Assembly: GCF_030758345.1 (NCBI RefSeq)
Contig: NZ_JAVAMO010000002.1
Span: 372,001-436,000, forward strand
Direction: 5' to 3'
Source: Ruegeria discodermiae
GTDB taxonomy: Bacteria > Pseudomonadota > Alphaproteobacteria > Rhodobacterales > Rhodobacteraceae
Length of the DNA stretch: 64,000 nucleotides
The notes below the pieces were generated by a model. The model made no database searches, was not told the origin of the DNA, and was given only the letters and a program-made list of their open reading frames with translations. The translations under genes and the position numbers were made by a program. Each line of letters opens with the position of its first letter. Position 1 is the stretch's first letter. Shown one piece after another: positions 33,260 to 43,065 of this stretch.

Positions 33260-35319
33260 ATCGCGTCCTCCCGCAGATCAGTGATTTCCCGGCGGAACCA
33301 GTCTTGTTCGGCCTCGGATTTTGGGCGTTCAAAGTCACGCGCGGCGCGGTGGCCGGCAAAGACGGCATCCGCGATCAGTCCCGGAGCCGCCGCATCGCCA
33401 ACGAGTTCAAGCGTTTCCAGACCCGTGCCGCGCAGCGCTCCGAATAGTGTGGTGTTTCGATGCCGCTCGGTAACCAGCACGGCAGAGGCGCAATCCATCT
33501 CGCTTTGCCGCGCCGAAAATCCGCAAGCCACGGTCGCCTCGTGATCGCCGACCATGTGCAGCACCTGATTGCATCGAATGTCGATGTCCAGCTCAATGAG
33601 CCGAGCCTGAATGCGATACTGTTCCAGCGTGTTGACAGAAAAGCACGACACAAGGCTTTCGGGCGTTACGAACACCACCTTGCGCCCCGCCAGCGCCAGC
33701 TTCTCAGCAATGACACCCGCGAGATAGATATGATCGTCATCATAGACCATGACAGGTCCGTCAGGAACAACGCCTGACATGATGTCATCTGGCGTAAATA
33801 CCTTGGCCGACGGTTTGATTTGGGGCGGGCGCCGCCGCGTGCTGCGGCCTAACCCATCAGAGCGCCATGACGAACCGGTCGCAAGGAACACATGCGGGAT
33901 GCCAAGCTCAGCCACTTGGGCGGCGTCGAGAGCACTGTTGGTGAACATCTGAACATTAGCACGCTGCCGCAGCTCGTTTAGCCGGTAGTCCGCAACCCGT
34001 GACCAGGCCGCAAGCCCCGGCAATCTGCTCTCACGCAGAACTCTACCGCCGAACTCTGGGTCTGCCTCGGCCAGTGTCACCTCATAGCCGCGACGCGCCA
34101 ATTGCAGGGCGCATTCCAGACCTGCCGGGCCGCTCCCAACAACCAGTGTTTCGACCGCACGCTTACGTGGGGAGATGTATTCGGGGTGCCAGCCACGCCG
34201 CCATTCCTCGCCCATCGTCGGGTTCTGGGTGCAGCGGATCGGAACGCCGAGCGCATCAGAGGCGGCGCAGATGTTGCAACCGATGCATTCGCGGATCTCG
34301 TCAATGCGCCCTTCCTCGATCTTGCGCGGAATAAACGGGTCAGCAATCGAGGGGCGTGCCGCGCCGATTAGGTCAACGATGCCTTTGCGCAGCATCGAAA
34401 CCATCATGTCTGGCGAGGTCAGCCGCCCAACACCCACAACCGGCTTGTTGGTGGTCTGCTTCACGAATGACAGATACTCATTCTGGTATCCGTCCTGGGG
34501 CTGAAAGCGCGTGGTTGCGGAATCGTTGGACCAGTCAGAGACATTCACGTCCCAGATATCGGGCAGATCGGCCAACAATTCGACCACAGCACGGCCCTCC
34601 TCGGCGGCCTGCATCCCGTCGGGTCCCTGCATCTCGTCTATGGCAAAGCGCAGGGCAATCGCGCAAGTATCCCCGACGGCATCGCGCGTGTCCTCCAGCA
34701 ACTCGCGGGTCAGGCGCACACGGTTTTCCAGTGATCCGCCATACTCATCGCTGCGGCTGTTCATATGTGGCAGCAGGAAGTGCTGCGCGAGCGTCATCCC
34801 ATGCCCGGCATAGACATAGACGATGTCGAACCCGGCCTCTTTTGCGCGCAGCGCGGCGTCCCTATGCCATTGCCGAAGGGCGCGGATATCGGCCTTGTCC
34901 ATCGCGCGACCCTGTTTTGGTTGTGCCGTGCTGATCGACATGTCCGACGGCGCCAGAACCGGTGCGCGCGACAGCAGGTTCGTTGCGTGATTGCCGTTAT
35001 GAACCAGTTGAATGGCAGCCAGCGCGCCATGCTCGTGAACCGCGTCAGTCATCAAGCGCAATGCCGGAACATCTCGCGCGTCCCACAAACGGCCTTCGGC
35101 ATAAGGCGACAAATCCGAAGTGGGATGAATCTCGGTTTCCTGCGTCGAAACGACCCCCCAGCCGCCTTCGGCCTTCATGCCGCGCAGCGCGGCCTCGGCC
35201 CGTGGTCGCACGTGCCCCAGCCCGGTGCAATGCGGCACCTGGTAAAAGCGGTTTTTTGCAGTGACCGGCCCCAGCCGGACCGGCTCAAAAAGCGGTGCGT
35301 AAACCTGTGCGTCAAACAT
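33256..35319 (-). CDS. trimethylamine-dehydrogenase-like iron-sulfur flavoprotein
   Basis: 687 aa from the second of two adjacent ATGs. Residues 1-340 are an old-yellow-enzyme barrel with NRFYQVPHC, where Cys31 matches the cysteine that binds FMN covalently in trimethylamine dehydrogenase. A 4Fe-4S site follows at Cys345, 348, 351 and 363 (CIGCNIC...RC). Residues 390-687 are a nucleotide-binding domain (TLVVGSGPAGLECALQLARR). Relatives oxidise trimethylamine, dimethylamine, stachydrine or N-methyl amino acids, releasing formaldehyde and passing electrons to ETF. It is coupled to MttB and lies downstream of a BCCT carrier. Confidence 0.88.
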   Translation of the reverse strand: MFDAQVYAPLFEPVRLGPVTAKNRFYQVPHCTGLGHVRPRAEAALRGMKAEGGWGVVSTQETEIHPTSDLSPYAEGRLWDARDVPALRLMTDAVHEHGALAAIQLVHNGNHATNLLSRAPVLAPSDMSISTAQPKQGRAMDKADIRALRQWHRDAALRAKEAGFDIVYVYAGHGMTLAQHFLLPHMNSRSDEYGGSLENRVRLTRELLEDTRDAVGDTCAIALRFAIDEMQGPDGMQAAEEGRAVVELLADLPDIWDVNVSDWSNDSATTRFQPQDGYQNEYLSFVKQTTNKPVVGVGRLTSPDMMVSMLRKGIVDLIGAARPSIADPFIPRKIEEGRIDEIRECIGCNICAASDALGVPIRCTQNPTMGEEWRRGWHPEYISPRKRAVETLVVGSGPAGLECALQLARRGYEVTLAEADPEFGGRVLRESRLPGLAAWSRVADYRLNELRQRANVQMFTNSALDAAQVAELGIPHVFLATGSSWRSDGLGRSTRRRPPQIKPSAKVFTPDDIMSGVVPDGPVMVYDDDHIYLAGVIAEKLALAGRKVVFVTPESLVSCFSVNTLEQYRIQARLIELDIDIRCNQVLHMVGDHEATVACGFSARQSEMDCASAVLVTERHRNTTLFGALRGTGLETLELVGDAAAPGLIADAVFAGHRAARDFERPKSEAEQDWFRREITDLREDAI

Positions 35320-35573
35320 CATGCGCCCCTTCTTGGCTGTATGGGGAGTGCATCGCACTCTGGACGTCCGAACATGCCAATTGCTTGGCGGGATCGTGGT
35401 GTTAGAGCCGTTTGCTATTCAGTATGGCCGTAAAGATACGTGATCGTTATCGCTAAGGAGATGCAGCGTAGTTCTTTGACGGTTCCGACAGACTTAGAGA
35501 TAACAGATTAAGACCAGCACACGTCAAAGATTAAGAAAGACCCTCCCAACGTTAACAATTCGGCAATACCCGG

Positions 35574-37391
35574 TCAGTTCGACATGTCCGGGTGCTCTTC
35601 GTTACTTGATCGGCGCAGGTCGTTGATCATCGCCTTGGCCAGCGAGACACACATGAGCAGCAAAACAACGCTAAATGGCAATGCGCCGATGATCATCGAG
35701 TTTGTCAGTGCCTCCAAGCCACCGCCACCAGCAATCAGTAGTGTCCCAATCACCAGCGTCAGCAAAACACCCCAAATGATGCGATGCAACAATCCGGTAT
35801 CCTCTGATCCACCCGACATGATGGTGTTCATAACCAGGATGCCGGAATCAGCTGACGTGACCAGAAATGTCATGGTCAACAGCACACACATGATGCTTAT
35901 GATCGTCAAAAAATGACCCGAGATCATTTCGCCCAGCGTGACAAACAATGTGGCCGTGGTGGACGCGGCAAGGATTGCTCCGTTGGCACCCCCGTTCAAT
36001 TCCAGATCGATGGCCGATCCCCCCAGAATTGTCATCCAGGCAAAACACACCAGGGACGGCGCAACGACCGCCCCGATTATGAATTCGCGCACTGTGCGTC
36101 CCTTGGAGATACGCGCCAGAAACAGACCGACAAAAGGTGAAAACGCGATCCACCACGCCCAGTAGAATGTCGTCCACCCGGCCTGCCACTCAAACAACCG
36201 CCCCTGTGTGCCCGCCTCATAAGCCGCGGCTTTGGTCTGATCGGAGAGACCAGCGGCATCAGCGCTCAACGCGTCCAGAAAGGTCTCTTTTGTTCCCCAG
36301 GCATCTGTTGCGCCCGTGAACAGTTCCCCGACAAAAGGCGCTGCCTCGGCAGGCAGAACGGACGCGAAATCCGCCTGTGACATCGGACTGTAAGCCTGAA
36401 AACTCAGCGGTATGAAATTTGCGATATAGTCCACCAAAGCGGCGGCATAGGTCGTCATTGCAAAAGAAAATGAGCCGAAGGCAATGAAGACCGCCAGTAA
36501 CACCAGAGACAAAACCAGGTTGATATTCGACAGGTATTTGACGCCGCGCCCGACCCCGGAAACGGCCGAGAGTGTCGACATCATCATAACCAGTGCCAGC
36601 GCGGCGATCAGCCCGGCGGTCGACGGGTTCGCTGTGGCTTGGGCACCGTCCACAAGCCATTGCATGCCGGTGATCAGAAACGCGCCATCCACCAGTTGAG
36701 ACACGCCATACCCAATCGTCACAGCCACGCCCAGTATCGTTGCCACGACGCCGAGGATATCGATCACATGACCCGCAACCCCGTTGGCATATTCTCCGAG
36801 TAGCGGGGTCAACGCCGCGCGGATCGTCAGCGGCATATCGCGTGTATACGCGTAGTAGGCCAGGCTGAGGCCGGTGACCACATAGATGGCCCAGGCATGG
36901 AAGCCAGTGTGCAGAAACGTATAGCGGTAGGCCCCCTCGATGGCCTCCTCGCTCTTGGGCGCGACTTCCCCTGACACGGTCAGCGGGTTGGTTTCCCACA
37001 GGCCCAGCGGCTCGGCCGTTGCATAGACCATCAGGCCCACACCCAGACCCGCACCAAACATCATCGAAAACCACGAGAAGTTCGAGAATTCGGGCCGTTC
37101 ATCTTCGGCCCCGAGCCGCATGCGACCGGTTGCAGGTATGAGCGCGATTAGCAACAGGAAGAATGCAAACAGACCGACCGAAACATCGTAGAATGTGTTG
37201 AACTCGCTCAACAACCCCGATTTCCATGATCGCAGTGTATCATTCGCCGCAAATGGCCAGACCAGCGCCCAAAGGACCAACAGCGACACGGACAGTTTGC
37301 TGACCAGGGCAATCGGTAGGCTATAGCCCTTATAAAACCCGGACGACTGCGTTTCTATTTTGAGGTCAGTGAAGGGGTCCTCAAGCGACAT
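35574..37391 (-). CDS. BCCT-family betaine/carnitine/choline transporter
   Basis: 605 aa, twelve predicted helices. Substrate motif region FGAGLGVGLMVYATAEPLGL and the family signature WTTFYWAWWIAFSPFVGLFL followed by ARISKGRTVREF are both present. BCCT carriers import quaternary ammonium compounds with Na+ or H+. The C-terminus is short (RRSSNEEHPDMSN), without the long osmosensory tail of BetP, so uptake for catabolism rather than osmoregulation is likely. It is upstream of, and co-oriented with, the demethylase and MttB genes after a 254-bp gap. Confidence 0.92.
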   Translation of the reverse strand: MSLEDPFTDLKIETQSSGFYKGYSLPIALVSKLSVSLLVLWALVWPFAANDTLRSWKSGLLSEFNTFYDVSVGLFAFFLLLIALIPATGRMRLGAEDERPEFSNFSWFSMMFGAGLGVGLMVYATAEPLGLWETNPLTVSGEVAPKSEEAIEGAYRYTFLHTGFHAWAIYVVTGLSLAYYAYTRDMPLTIRAALTPLLGEYANGVAGHVIDILGVVATILGVAVTIGYGVSQLVDGAFLITGMQWLVDGAQATANPSTAGLIAALALVMMMSTLSAVSGVGRGVKYLSNINLVLSLVLLAVFIAFGSFSFAMTTYAAALVDYIANFIPLSFQAYSPMSQADFASVLPAEAAPFVGELFTGATDAWGTKETFLDALSADAAGLSDQTKAAAYEAGTQGRLFEWQAGWTTFYWAWWIAFSPFVGLFLARISKGRTVREFIIGAVVAPSLVCFAWMTILGGSAIDLELNGGANGAILAASTTATLFVTLGEMISGHFLTIISIMCVLLTMTFLVTSADSGILVMNTIMSGGSEDTGLLHRIIWGVLLTLVIGTLLIAGGGGLEALTNSMIIGALPFSVVLLLMCVSLAKAMINDLRRSSNEEHPDMSN

Positions 37392-37638
37392 CTCGTCCCG
37401 GTCTCACAAATTTGACTGCCTCGCACGCAGCGCTTCCGGGTTCGATCTTTCGAAGGAATGTGCGTCGGATTTTCAACATCCAAAAAAAACGCAGGGACTG
37501 CAACATTTTTCCGGGTTTCAAAATTACGACGCCGGGACAGAACACTTAGCGCAGGGCGGTGCGACTCTTGCGCTAGCGCGGGTTATCCCACCAGCTTGGC
37601 AACATGCGCAAACGGGCCTCTCAAATGGGTCGATTTGA

Positions 37639-38799
37639 TCAAACAGAGCTCGCTGAATGTCTTTCAGACTCTAAGATTCTCGAAGCCAGTTCAGGCGGCA
37701 AGGGTGCAGGTCGCTGGCAAGTTGTGGTCATATTGACGAATTCACCGCTCTCAGCCGACTGCAAGATTGCCGTCATCACATCAACGCTATGCACCGCTAA
37801 CTCAAGCGCGCAACGATGGGGCGTGTCAGATTGGAGGCTAGCGATCATATCGGCCAGCCCTGCACAACGGTAGTTTGCGCGGGGATCGGTGCCCTCGACA
37901 CCTTCGTTGGGAACCCCGAACGGGTGGTCCCAGGGGTCAATGGACTGAAACTGGCCATCCTCGCCCGCCATGCTCAGCGCACCGCCAAAGAAATTCGGGT
38001 CCGGTACCAGCAGCGAGCCATGGCTGCCATACAGCTCCATATTGCTATGGGCATGCGCCTTCACGTCCCAGCTTGCGCCCAGTGTAATGACGGCACCGCT
38101 TTCAAATTCCAGCAGCGCCATGAGCGTTGTTGGCGTCTTGACAGGAACCGTTTCCCCGCGGCGCGGCTCCGAAGTGATTGTACGCTCTGAAAAGGCCGTC
38201 TGCGACAGAGCTGCCACCTGCCGGACCGGACCAAGCAGATTTATCAGGTTGGTGATGTAATACGGCCCGATGTCCAGAACCGGCCCTGCGCCGGGCAGAA
38301 AGAAAAAGTCGGGATTGGGATGCCAATGTTCCATACCCGGACCCATCACATAGGCCGTCCCTGAGACGACCCTGCCGATGGCCCCATCGTCGAGCAAATG
38401 TCTGGCCTGCTGATGGCTGCCCCCCAGGAACGTGTCAGGTGCCGAGCCGACACGCAGATTGTGCTCTGCAGCCAATGCGGACAGGGCTTCGCCCTCGGAT
38501 TTGGTCAGGACAACGGGCTTTTCCGAATACGCGTGTTTTCCTGCTTTGAGGATTGCTTTGGTCACCTCAAAATGCGCCGCGGGGATAGTAAGGTTTACCA
38601 CGACATCAACATCGTCTGCCGCCAGCAACGTGTCGACCGTTTCCGCCCGAATTCCGAACTCCGCCGCGCGTGCAGCGGCCGCTTCCATATCCAAATCGGC
38701 AATCGCGCGGATTGCGAAGCCTCTGAACAGCGGAGCCAGCCGCAGATACGCAGCCGAAATGTTCCCTGCGCCGATAATACCAACGCCCATATGCTCCAT
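37639..38799 (-). CDS. Gfo/Idh/MocA-family oxidoreductase
   Basis: 386 aa from ATG 38799 (GAGAGGG 6 nt ahead), overlapping the isomerase stop by one base (TGATG). The Rossmann start is VGIIGAGNISAAYLRLAPLF, and the family EKP motif is HAYSEKPVVL. These enzymes oxidise or epimerise sugars and inositols with NAD(P). As the last gene of the beta-mannoside operon it probably acts on a sugar released by the GH2 enzyme or its keto derivative, together with the adjacent isomerase. Confidence 0.87.
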   Translation of the reverse strand: MEHMGVGIIGAGNISAAYLRLAPLFRGFAIRAIADLDMEAAAARAAEFGIRAETVDTLLAADDVDVVVNLTIPAAHFEVTKAILKAGKHAYSEKPVVLTKSEGEALSALAAEHNLRVGSAPDTFLGGSHQQARHLLDDGAIGRVVSGTAYVMGPGMEHWHPNPDFFFLPGAGPVLDIGPYYITNLINLLGPVRQVAALSQTAFSERTITSEPRRGETVPVKTPTTLMALLEFESGAVITLGASWDVKAHAHSNMELYGSHGSLLVPDPNFFGGALSMAGEDGQFQSIDPWDHPFGVPNEGVEGTDPRANYRCAGLADMIASLQSDTPHRCALELAVHSVDVMTAILQSAESGEFVNMTTTCQRPAPLPPELASRILESERHSASSV

Positions 38800-39566
38800 C
38801 ACTGACCCTCTCCAAGTGATCTGGCGGCGGCCAGCGACCGCGTTGCGAAACGGACATGATCGGATGGATTGTCATGTTCCATGATGAAATGCCTTGTTGA
38901 GGTGCCCTGCAGGGCAGCGTGTAGGCTGACCCAGTCCAGCGTTCCCTGGCCAACATCGGCCCAGCCGTCTTCGTCCGCGCAAGCACCATCCGGCGCGGTA
39001 TCCTTAATATGCGCGGCGCGGAGTCGATCCTTGTAGCGGCTGATATAGTCAAACGGATCGCGCCCGCCCCTTGCGACCCAGGCGACATCCAGTTCCAGCA
39101 CCAAATCCTCTGAGGCTTGCAGAATCAGATCAAGCGGCGCCTCGGGCACGCCTAGATCGGCCAATTCGAAATCGTGATTGTGCCAGCCAAAGGCCAACCC
39201 CGCGTCCTGCAACGGCTTGCCGATCTCGGACAGGGATTTGCCGAAGGCCTCCCAACCTTGCGCATCGCTCGGCCGCTTCTCGGGCATCAGAAATGGAAAG
39301 AACACCGTCTCGATACCGATTTGGCGGCAGAGGCCGGTCACCTCGGTCGGGGATTGTCGGACAAAATCCACCCCGAAATGGGCGGTTGGCATGCGTAACC
39401 CGGTTTGCTCCATTGCTATGCGTAGTTCACGCAGCAGGTTTGCGTCCTGAAACAGCGCCCCGTATCCCTCAATCTCTTCGTACCCAAGTCCAGCCAGCAT
39501 GGGCAGCGTGTCTGTGAGGGGCGGAAAGTTCCGAGAACTATAAAGCTGATAGCCGAAAGCGGTCAT
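38799..39566 (-). CDS. sugar phosphate isomerase/epimerase (AP-endonuclease-2 TIM barrel)
   Basis: 255 aa. Xylose-isomerase-like barrel with family strands GLAFGWHNHDFEL, LVLELDVAWVARGG and RLRAAHIKDTAPDG, which provide the acidic and His metal ligands. Such proteins commonly pair with Gfo/Idh dehydrogenases to convert keto-sugars. It begins 3 bp after the beta-mannosidase gene and overlaps the next gene by one base. Confidence 0.85.
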   Translation of the reverse strand: MTAFGYQLYSSRNFPPLTDTLPMLAGLGYEEIEGYGALFQDANLLRELRIAMEQTGLRMPTAHFGVDFVRQSPTEVTGLCRQIGIETVFFPFLMPEKRPSDAQGWEAFGKSLSEIGKPLQDAGLAFGWHNHDFELADLGVPEAPLDLILQASEDLVLELDVAWVARGGRDPFDYISRYKDRLRAAHIKDTAPDGACADEDGWADVGQGTLDWVSLHAALQGTSTRHFIMEHDNPSDHVRFATRSLAAARSLGEGQ

Positions 39567-39569
39567 GAG

Positions 39570-41996
39570 TTATCCTTTTGAGGTCTCGCCATAGGTGGCA
39601 GAGTGCAGATCGCGCAGGGTGAATTGGGGGTCCGCCCCGGATATTGATGGCGTGAATGTCAGGTGTCGTGGCGCACCCGGCAGTACCAGCAGCGCATTGT
39701 CAGAAAAGCGTCCGGGCTGATCCGCCTCAATGCCGGCATAAAGCGCTGGCCGGTCGGCGCTCAGCGTCAACTCGATCTGATCACCTGCCCGCTGTGTTGT
39801 CAGGCGCAGGCCCGTTTGAAGCAGATCATAGGACTTATAGGGCAGCGGCGCGTAGTGGTCGGTCTGCACCGACCCATCCGGCAAGGTCATGCGATAGAGC
39901 AGGATTTCATCCGCCGCCAACGCGGTCTTTGGGATTTGCAATAGGGTTGCGGCGGCATCTGTCGCGACGCCGCACCTGGCCTTGCCAACCGGTCGCTCGC
40001 TGCCATTAAGACGGAGGGCAGCGACGGATAAGCTGACAGTCACCGGGGTTGCCGTATCGTTGACGGCCACCAAATTGTATCCATCGCGCGTGGGCACCAC
40101 AGTCACAGCGACCGGGGCATAGAAACGGCGCGCCATGTGATGCAACAGCTTCCAGCCGCCGCCGTAATCCAGCGAAGACCAGCTCGCCACCGGCCAGGTG
40201 TCGTTCAATTGCCAATAAAGCGTGCCCATGCAACGCGGTTTTTGCGCCCGCCAGTGCGACACGGCGGTTTTGATCGCAAGCCCCTGCTGAATCTGACTGA
40301 GATATACGAAGTTCTCGAATCCTTCCGGGAACCGGAAATAGCGGAACATGGTCTCTGCGATCCGCGCATTGCCGCCCGCGTTTTTCTGATGGCTTTCCAG
40401 TACCGGAGCGGCGATGTTGAAGTCCCGCTCGGTAGCGAAACTGCGGATCACATCCATCGACGGGTAGGATTGGAATCCGAACTCGCTGCAGAACCTCGGT
40501 GCCACATCGCGGTAATGGTCGAAATCGCGGCGCTCGTGCCAGACCGACCAGAAATGCATGTCGCCTGCCTGATCGTCATGCCAGCCATCGCCGAAATTGA
40601 GCGGCCCGAGCGATGGAGAGGACGGCCACCAATTCACATCCTCGCCCAGCGTGTCATTGATCGCACGCTCGATCGTGCGGTTCAGCCGGTCATAAGCGAC
40701 CAGATACCGGTCGCGATCCTTGACGCTTTCCTCATACCACCCCAGCGCGCCGACCAGTTCATTGTCACCACACCAGAGCGCAAGACAGGCATGGGTCGAA
40801 AGGCGGGCAGCCTGTTCGCAAAGCTCATTATGGACGTCGTTCAGGAACGCATCATGCGCCGGATAAAGGTTGCAGGAGAACATCGCGTCCTGCCAGATCA
40901 TCAGACCCAGCTCGTCGCAGGCTTCATAAAAGCTGTCCGGCTCGTACCGTCCGCCACCCCAAATACGCAGCATGTTCATGTTGGCGTCGACCGCCGATTG
41001 CAGCAGATCGCGGGTCTTCTCAGGCGTGATCCTGCCCGGCAGCGCATCGGCAGGTATCCAGTTCGCACCTCGACAGAACACATCAACGCCATTCACACGC
41101 AGCTTGAAGCTGGTACCGATCTCATCTGGCTCGGTGATGAGTTCTATGTTTCGCAGCCCGACCTTGCGGGTTTCGCTCGTAGGGCCGGAGGTGAGCGTCA
41201 ACTCATGCAAGGTTTGCGCGCCAAGCCCCCTCGGCCACCAAAGTTCGGGGCTGTTGATGACGAAGTCCGCAGTGATCCCGCCGCTGGCATCGGATGAGAC
41301 GGATTGCGTTTCTCCGGCGAGGGTCACATCGGCCTTATCGGCCCCATCAAGCTGCGCCCGAACGGTCAGGGTGACGTGCCCCTCGGCATGATGTTGCGTG
41401 GTTCGGAGTCGTGAAAAGCTTGGTGCGTCCTTGGGGACCAACCGCATTTCGCCATAGATGCCAAACGGGGCCAGTGCGATGTTCCAGTCCCAACCGAAAT
41501 CGCATTGCACCTTGCGCAGCATATTGCCGTTGGGGATCGGGCAATTCCGGGGATGGCTGGGTACAGGGTAAGGTAGCGCCGCCTGGCGCGCCGCGCCCTC
41601 ATTCACACTGGATCTTATCGTGATCTGCAAGGTGTTCTCACCCGAACGCGCCGCATCCGACACATCGACGCGATGGCTTCGGAACACATTTTCGGATTGC
41701 GACACCGGCATCCCGTTCAGCGTGATCTCGGCGACGGTGTCGACCTCGGACAGGTGCAGATAAAATGCGGAGTTTTCCAATTGAAAGCGGCGCTCGAACA
41801 CCCAGTCCCGCTCGGCGATCCAGCGCAGTTCATATTCGTTGCGACCAAAATACGGCTCGGGGATCGCACCGGCATTGTGCAACGCCGTGATCCCGTCACC
41901 CGGCAGGTTGATCATGAGATCATGCACGCCCTCTGCGTCATGCATCCTCCATGGACCTGTGAGGTCAATGGATCTGTCACCGATGATATCCTTCAC
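39570..41996 (-). CDS. GH2 beta-mannosidase
   Basis: 808 aa, glycoside hydrolase family 2 with N-terminal sandwich domains (RDWVFERRFQLENSAFYLHL) and a TIM barrel. Acid/base Glu is in ALWCGDNELVGALGW and the nucleophile Glu in PRFCSEFGFQSYPS, both as in beta-mannosidases. FCRGANWIPADALPGRI is another family hallmark. No signal peptide, so it hydrolyses imported mannosides in the cytoplasm. Its start overlaps the ATPase stop (ATGA). It defines the substrate of this operon. Confidence 0.92.
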   Translation of the reverse strand: MKDIIGDRSIDLTGPWRMHDAEGVHDLMINLPGDGITALHNAGAIPEPYFGRNEYELRWIAERDWVFERRFQLENSAFYLHLSEVDTVAEITLNGMPVSQSENVFRSHRVDVSDAARSGENTLQITIRSSVNEGAARQAALPYPVPSHPRNCPIPNGNMLRKVQCDFGWDWNIALAPFGIYGEMRLVPKDAPSFSRLRTTQHHAEGHVTLTVRAQLDGADKADVTLAGETQSVSSDASGGITADFVINSPELWWPRGLGAQTLHELTLTSGPTSETRKVGLRNIELITEPDEIGTSFKLRVNGVDVFCRGANWIPADALPGRITPEKTRDLLQSAVDANMNMLRIWGGGRYEPDSFYEACDELGLMIWQDAMFSCNLYPAHDAFLNDVHNELCEQAARLSTHACLALWCGDNELVGALGWYEESVKDRDRYLVAYDRLNRTIERAINDTLGEDVNWWPSSPSLGPLNFGDGWHDDQAGDMHFWSVWHERRDFDHYRDVAPRFCSEFGFQSYPSMDVIRSFATERDFNIAAPVLESHQKNAGGNARIAETMFRYFRFPEGFENFVYLSQIQQGLAIKTAVSHWRAQKPRCMGTLYWQLNDTWPVASWSSLDYGGGWKLLHHMARRFYAPVAVTVVPTRDGYNLVAVNDTATPVTVSLSVAALRLNGSERPVGKARCGVATDAAATLLQIPKTALAADEILLYRMTLPDGSVQTDHYAPLPYKSYDLLQTGLRLTTQRAGDQIELTLSADRPALYAGIEADQPGRFSDNALLVLPGAPRHLTFTPSISGADPQFTLRDLHSATYGETSKG

Positions 41997-43063
41997 AGGC
42001 GCACCTCGGTTTCTGCGTCAAAGAACGAGGCTTTTGACAGGTCGATACCGATCTTCAGCCGGTCACCGGGCCGAATGCTGGTTTGACCATCAAGCCGCAC
42101 GCGAAATGGCTCATCCGCGAGGCGGGTCCAGGCGAGCGTGTCCGAGCCCATCGGTTCAATGACTTCGACGGGTACGTCAGTGTTGAATGATAACGCCTCA
42201 GCAGCAGCGCCAGTTGCCACATGTTCGGGACGGATGCCCATTGTAGCTAGGCCGCCAGGCTGTTTGGCAAAGGGATAGTCCCGGATTGACAGCACCTGAT
42301 CCCTGGCTTCGAACCGATCCTCGATCAAGAGGCCTTCGACAAAATTCATCGCCGGTGAGCCAACGAAATCCGCCACATAGCGGTTGCCCGGCCGGTTATA
42401 TATCTCCGTTGGCGAGGCCAGCTGCTGGATTTGCCCGCCCTTCATCACGGCGATCCGGTCGGCCAGCGTCAGAGCCTCGACCTGATCATGGGTCACATAG
42501 ATGATCGTGTTTTTCAGCTGTTGATGCAGGCGTTTGATCTCGACCCGCAGGTCAGCGCGCAGCTTGGCGTCGAGATTGCTGAGTGGCTCGTCGAACAGGA
42601 ACACATCCGCATCGCGAACAAGCGCCCGACCAATGGCCACACGCTGTCGTTGTCCGCCTGACAAAGCTGCGGGTTTGCGTTTGAGCAGCGGTTTGATCTG
42701 TAAAATCTCTGCCGCCCGTCCCACGCGCTTTGCAATCTCGTCCTTGGACATTCGCGCGTTTTTCAGGCCAAAGGACAAGTTCCCCTCGACCGTCATCTGC
42801 GGATAGAGCGCGTAAGACTGAAACACCATGCCGATGCCCCGGTCCGAGGGTTCCTCCCAGGTTACATTGCGGTCCTTGATGAAAATCTGGCCATCGGTGA
42901 CCTCCAGCAGTCCGGCGATACAGTTCAGCAATGTGGACTTTCCGCAGCCGGACGAACCGAGCAGAACCAGGAACTCTCCGTCTTCAATGTTCAGGTTCAA
43001 ACCCTTGAGCACCTCGATGGCGCCAAAGCTCAGATCCAGATCGCGAATTTCGACAGAATGCAT
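41993..43063 (-). CDS. carbohydrate ABC transporter ATPase (MalK/UgpC type)
   Basis: 356 aa. Walker A GSSGCGKST, signature ALSGGQRQR, Walker B VFLFDEPLSNLDA, switch YVTHDQVEALTLAD, and a C-terminal regulatory OB-like domain (GNRYVADFVGSPAMNFVEGL onward). It energises the beta-mannoside importer with the two permeases upstream and lies 2 bp after them. Confidence 0.92.
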   Translation of the reverse strand: MHSVEIRDLDLSFGAIEVLKGLNLNIEDGEFLVLLGSSGCGKSTLLNCIAGLLEVTDGQIFIKDRNVTWEEPSDRGIGMVFQSYALYPQMTVEGNLSFGLKNARMSKDEIAKRVGRAAEILQIKPLLKRKPAALSGGQRQRVAIGRALVRDADVFLFDEPLSNLDAKLRADLRVEIKRLHQQLKNTIIYVTHDQVEALTLADRIAVMKGGQIQQLASPTEIYNRPGNRYVADFVGSPAMNFVEGLLIEDRFEARDQVLSIRDYPFAKQPGGLATMGIRPEHVATGAAAEALSFNTDVPVEVIEPMGSDTLAWTRLADEPFRVRLDGQTSIRPGDRLKIGIDLSKASFFDAETEVRL

Positions 43064-43065
43064 GA

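Noticed and set aside
40137-41297. 386-codon plus-strand frame opposite the beta-mannosidase
   Set aside because: Antisense shadow of a clear GH2 gene.
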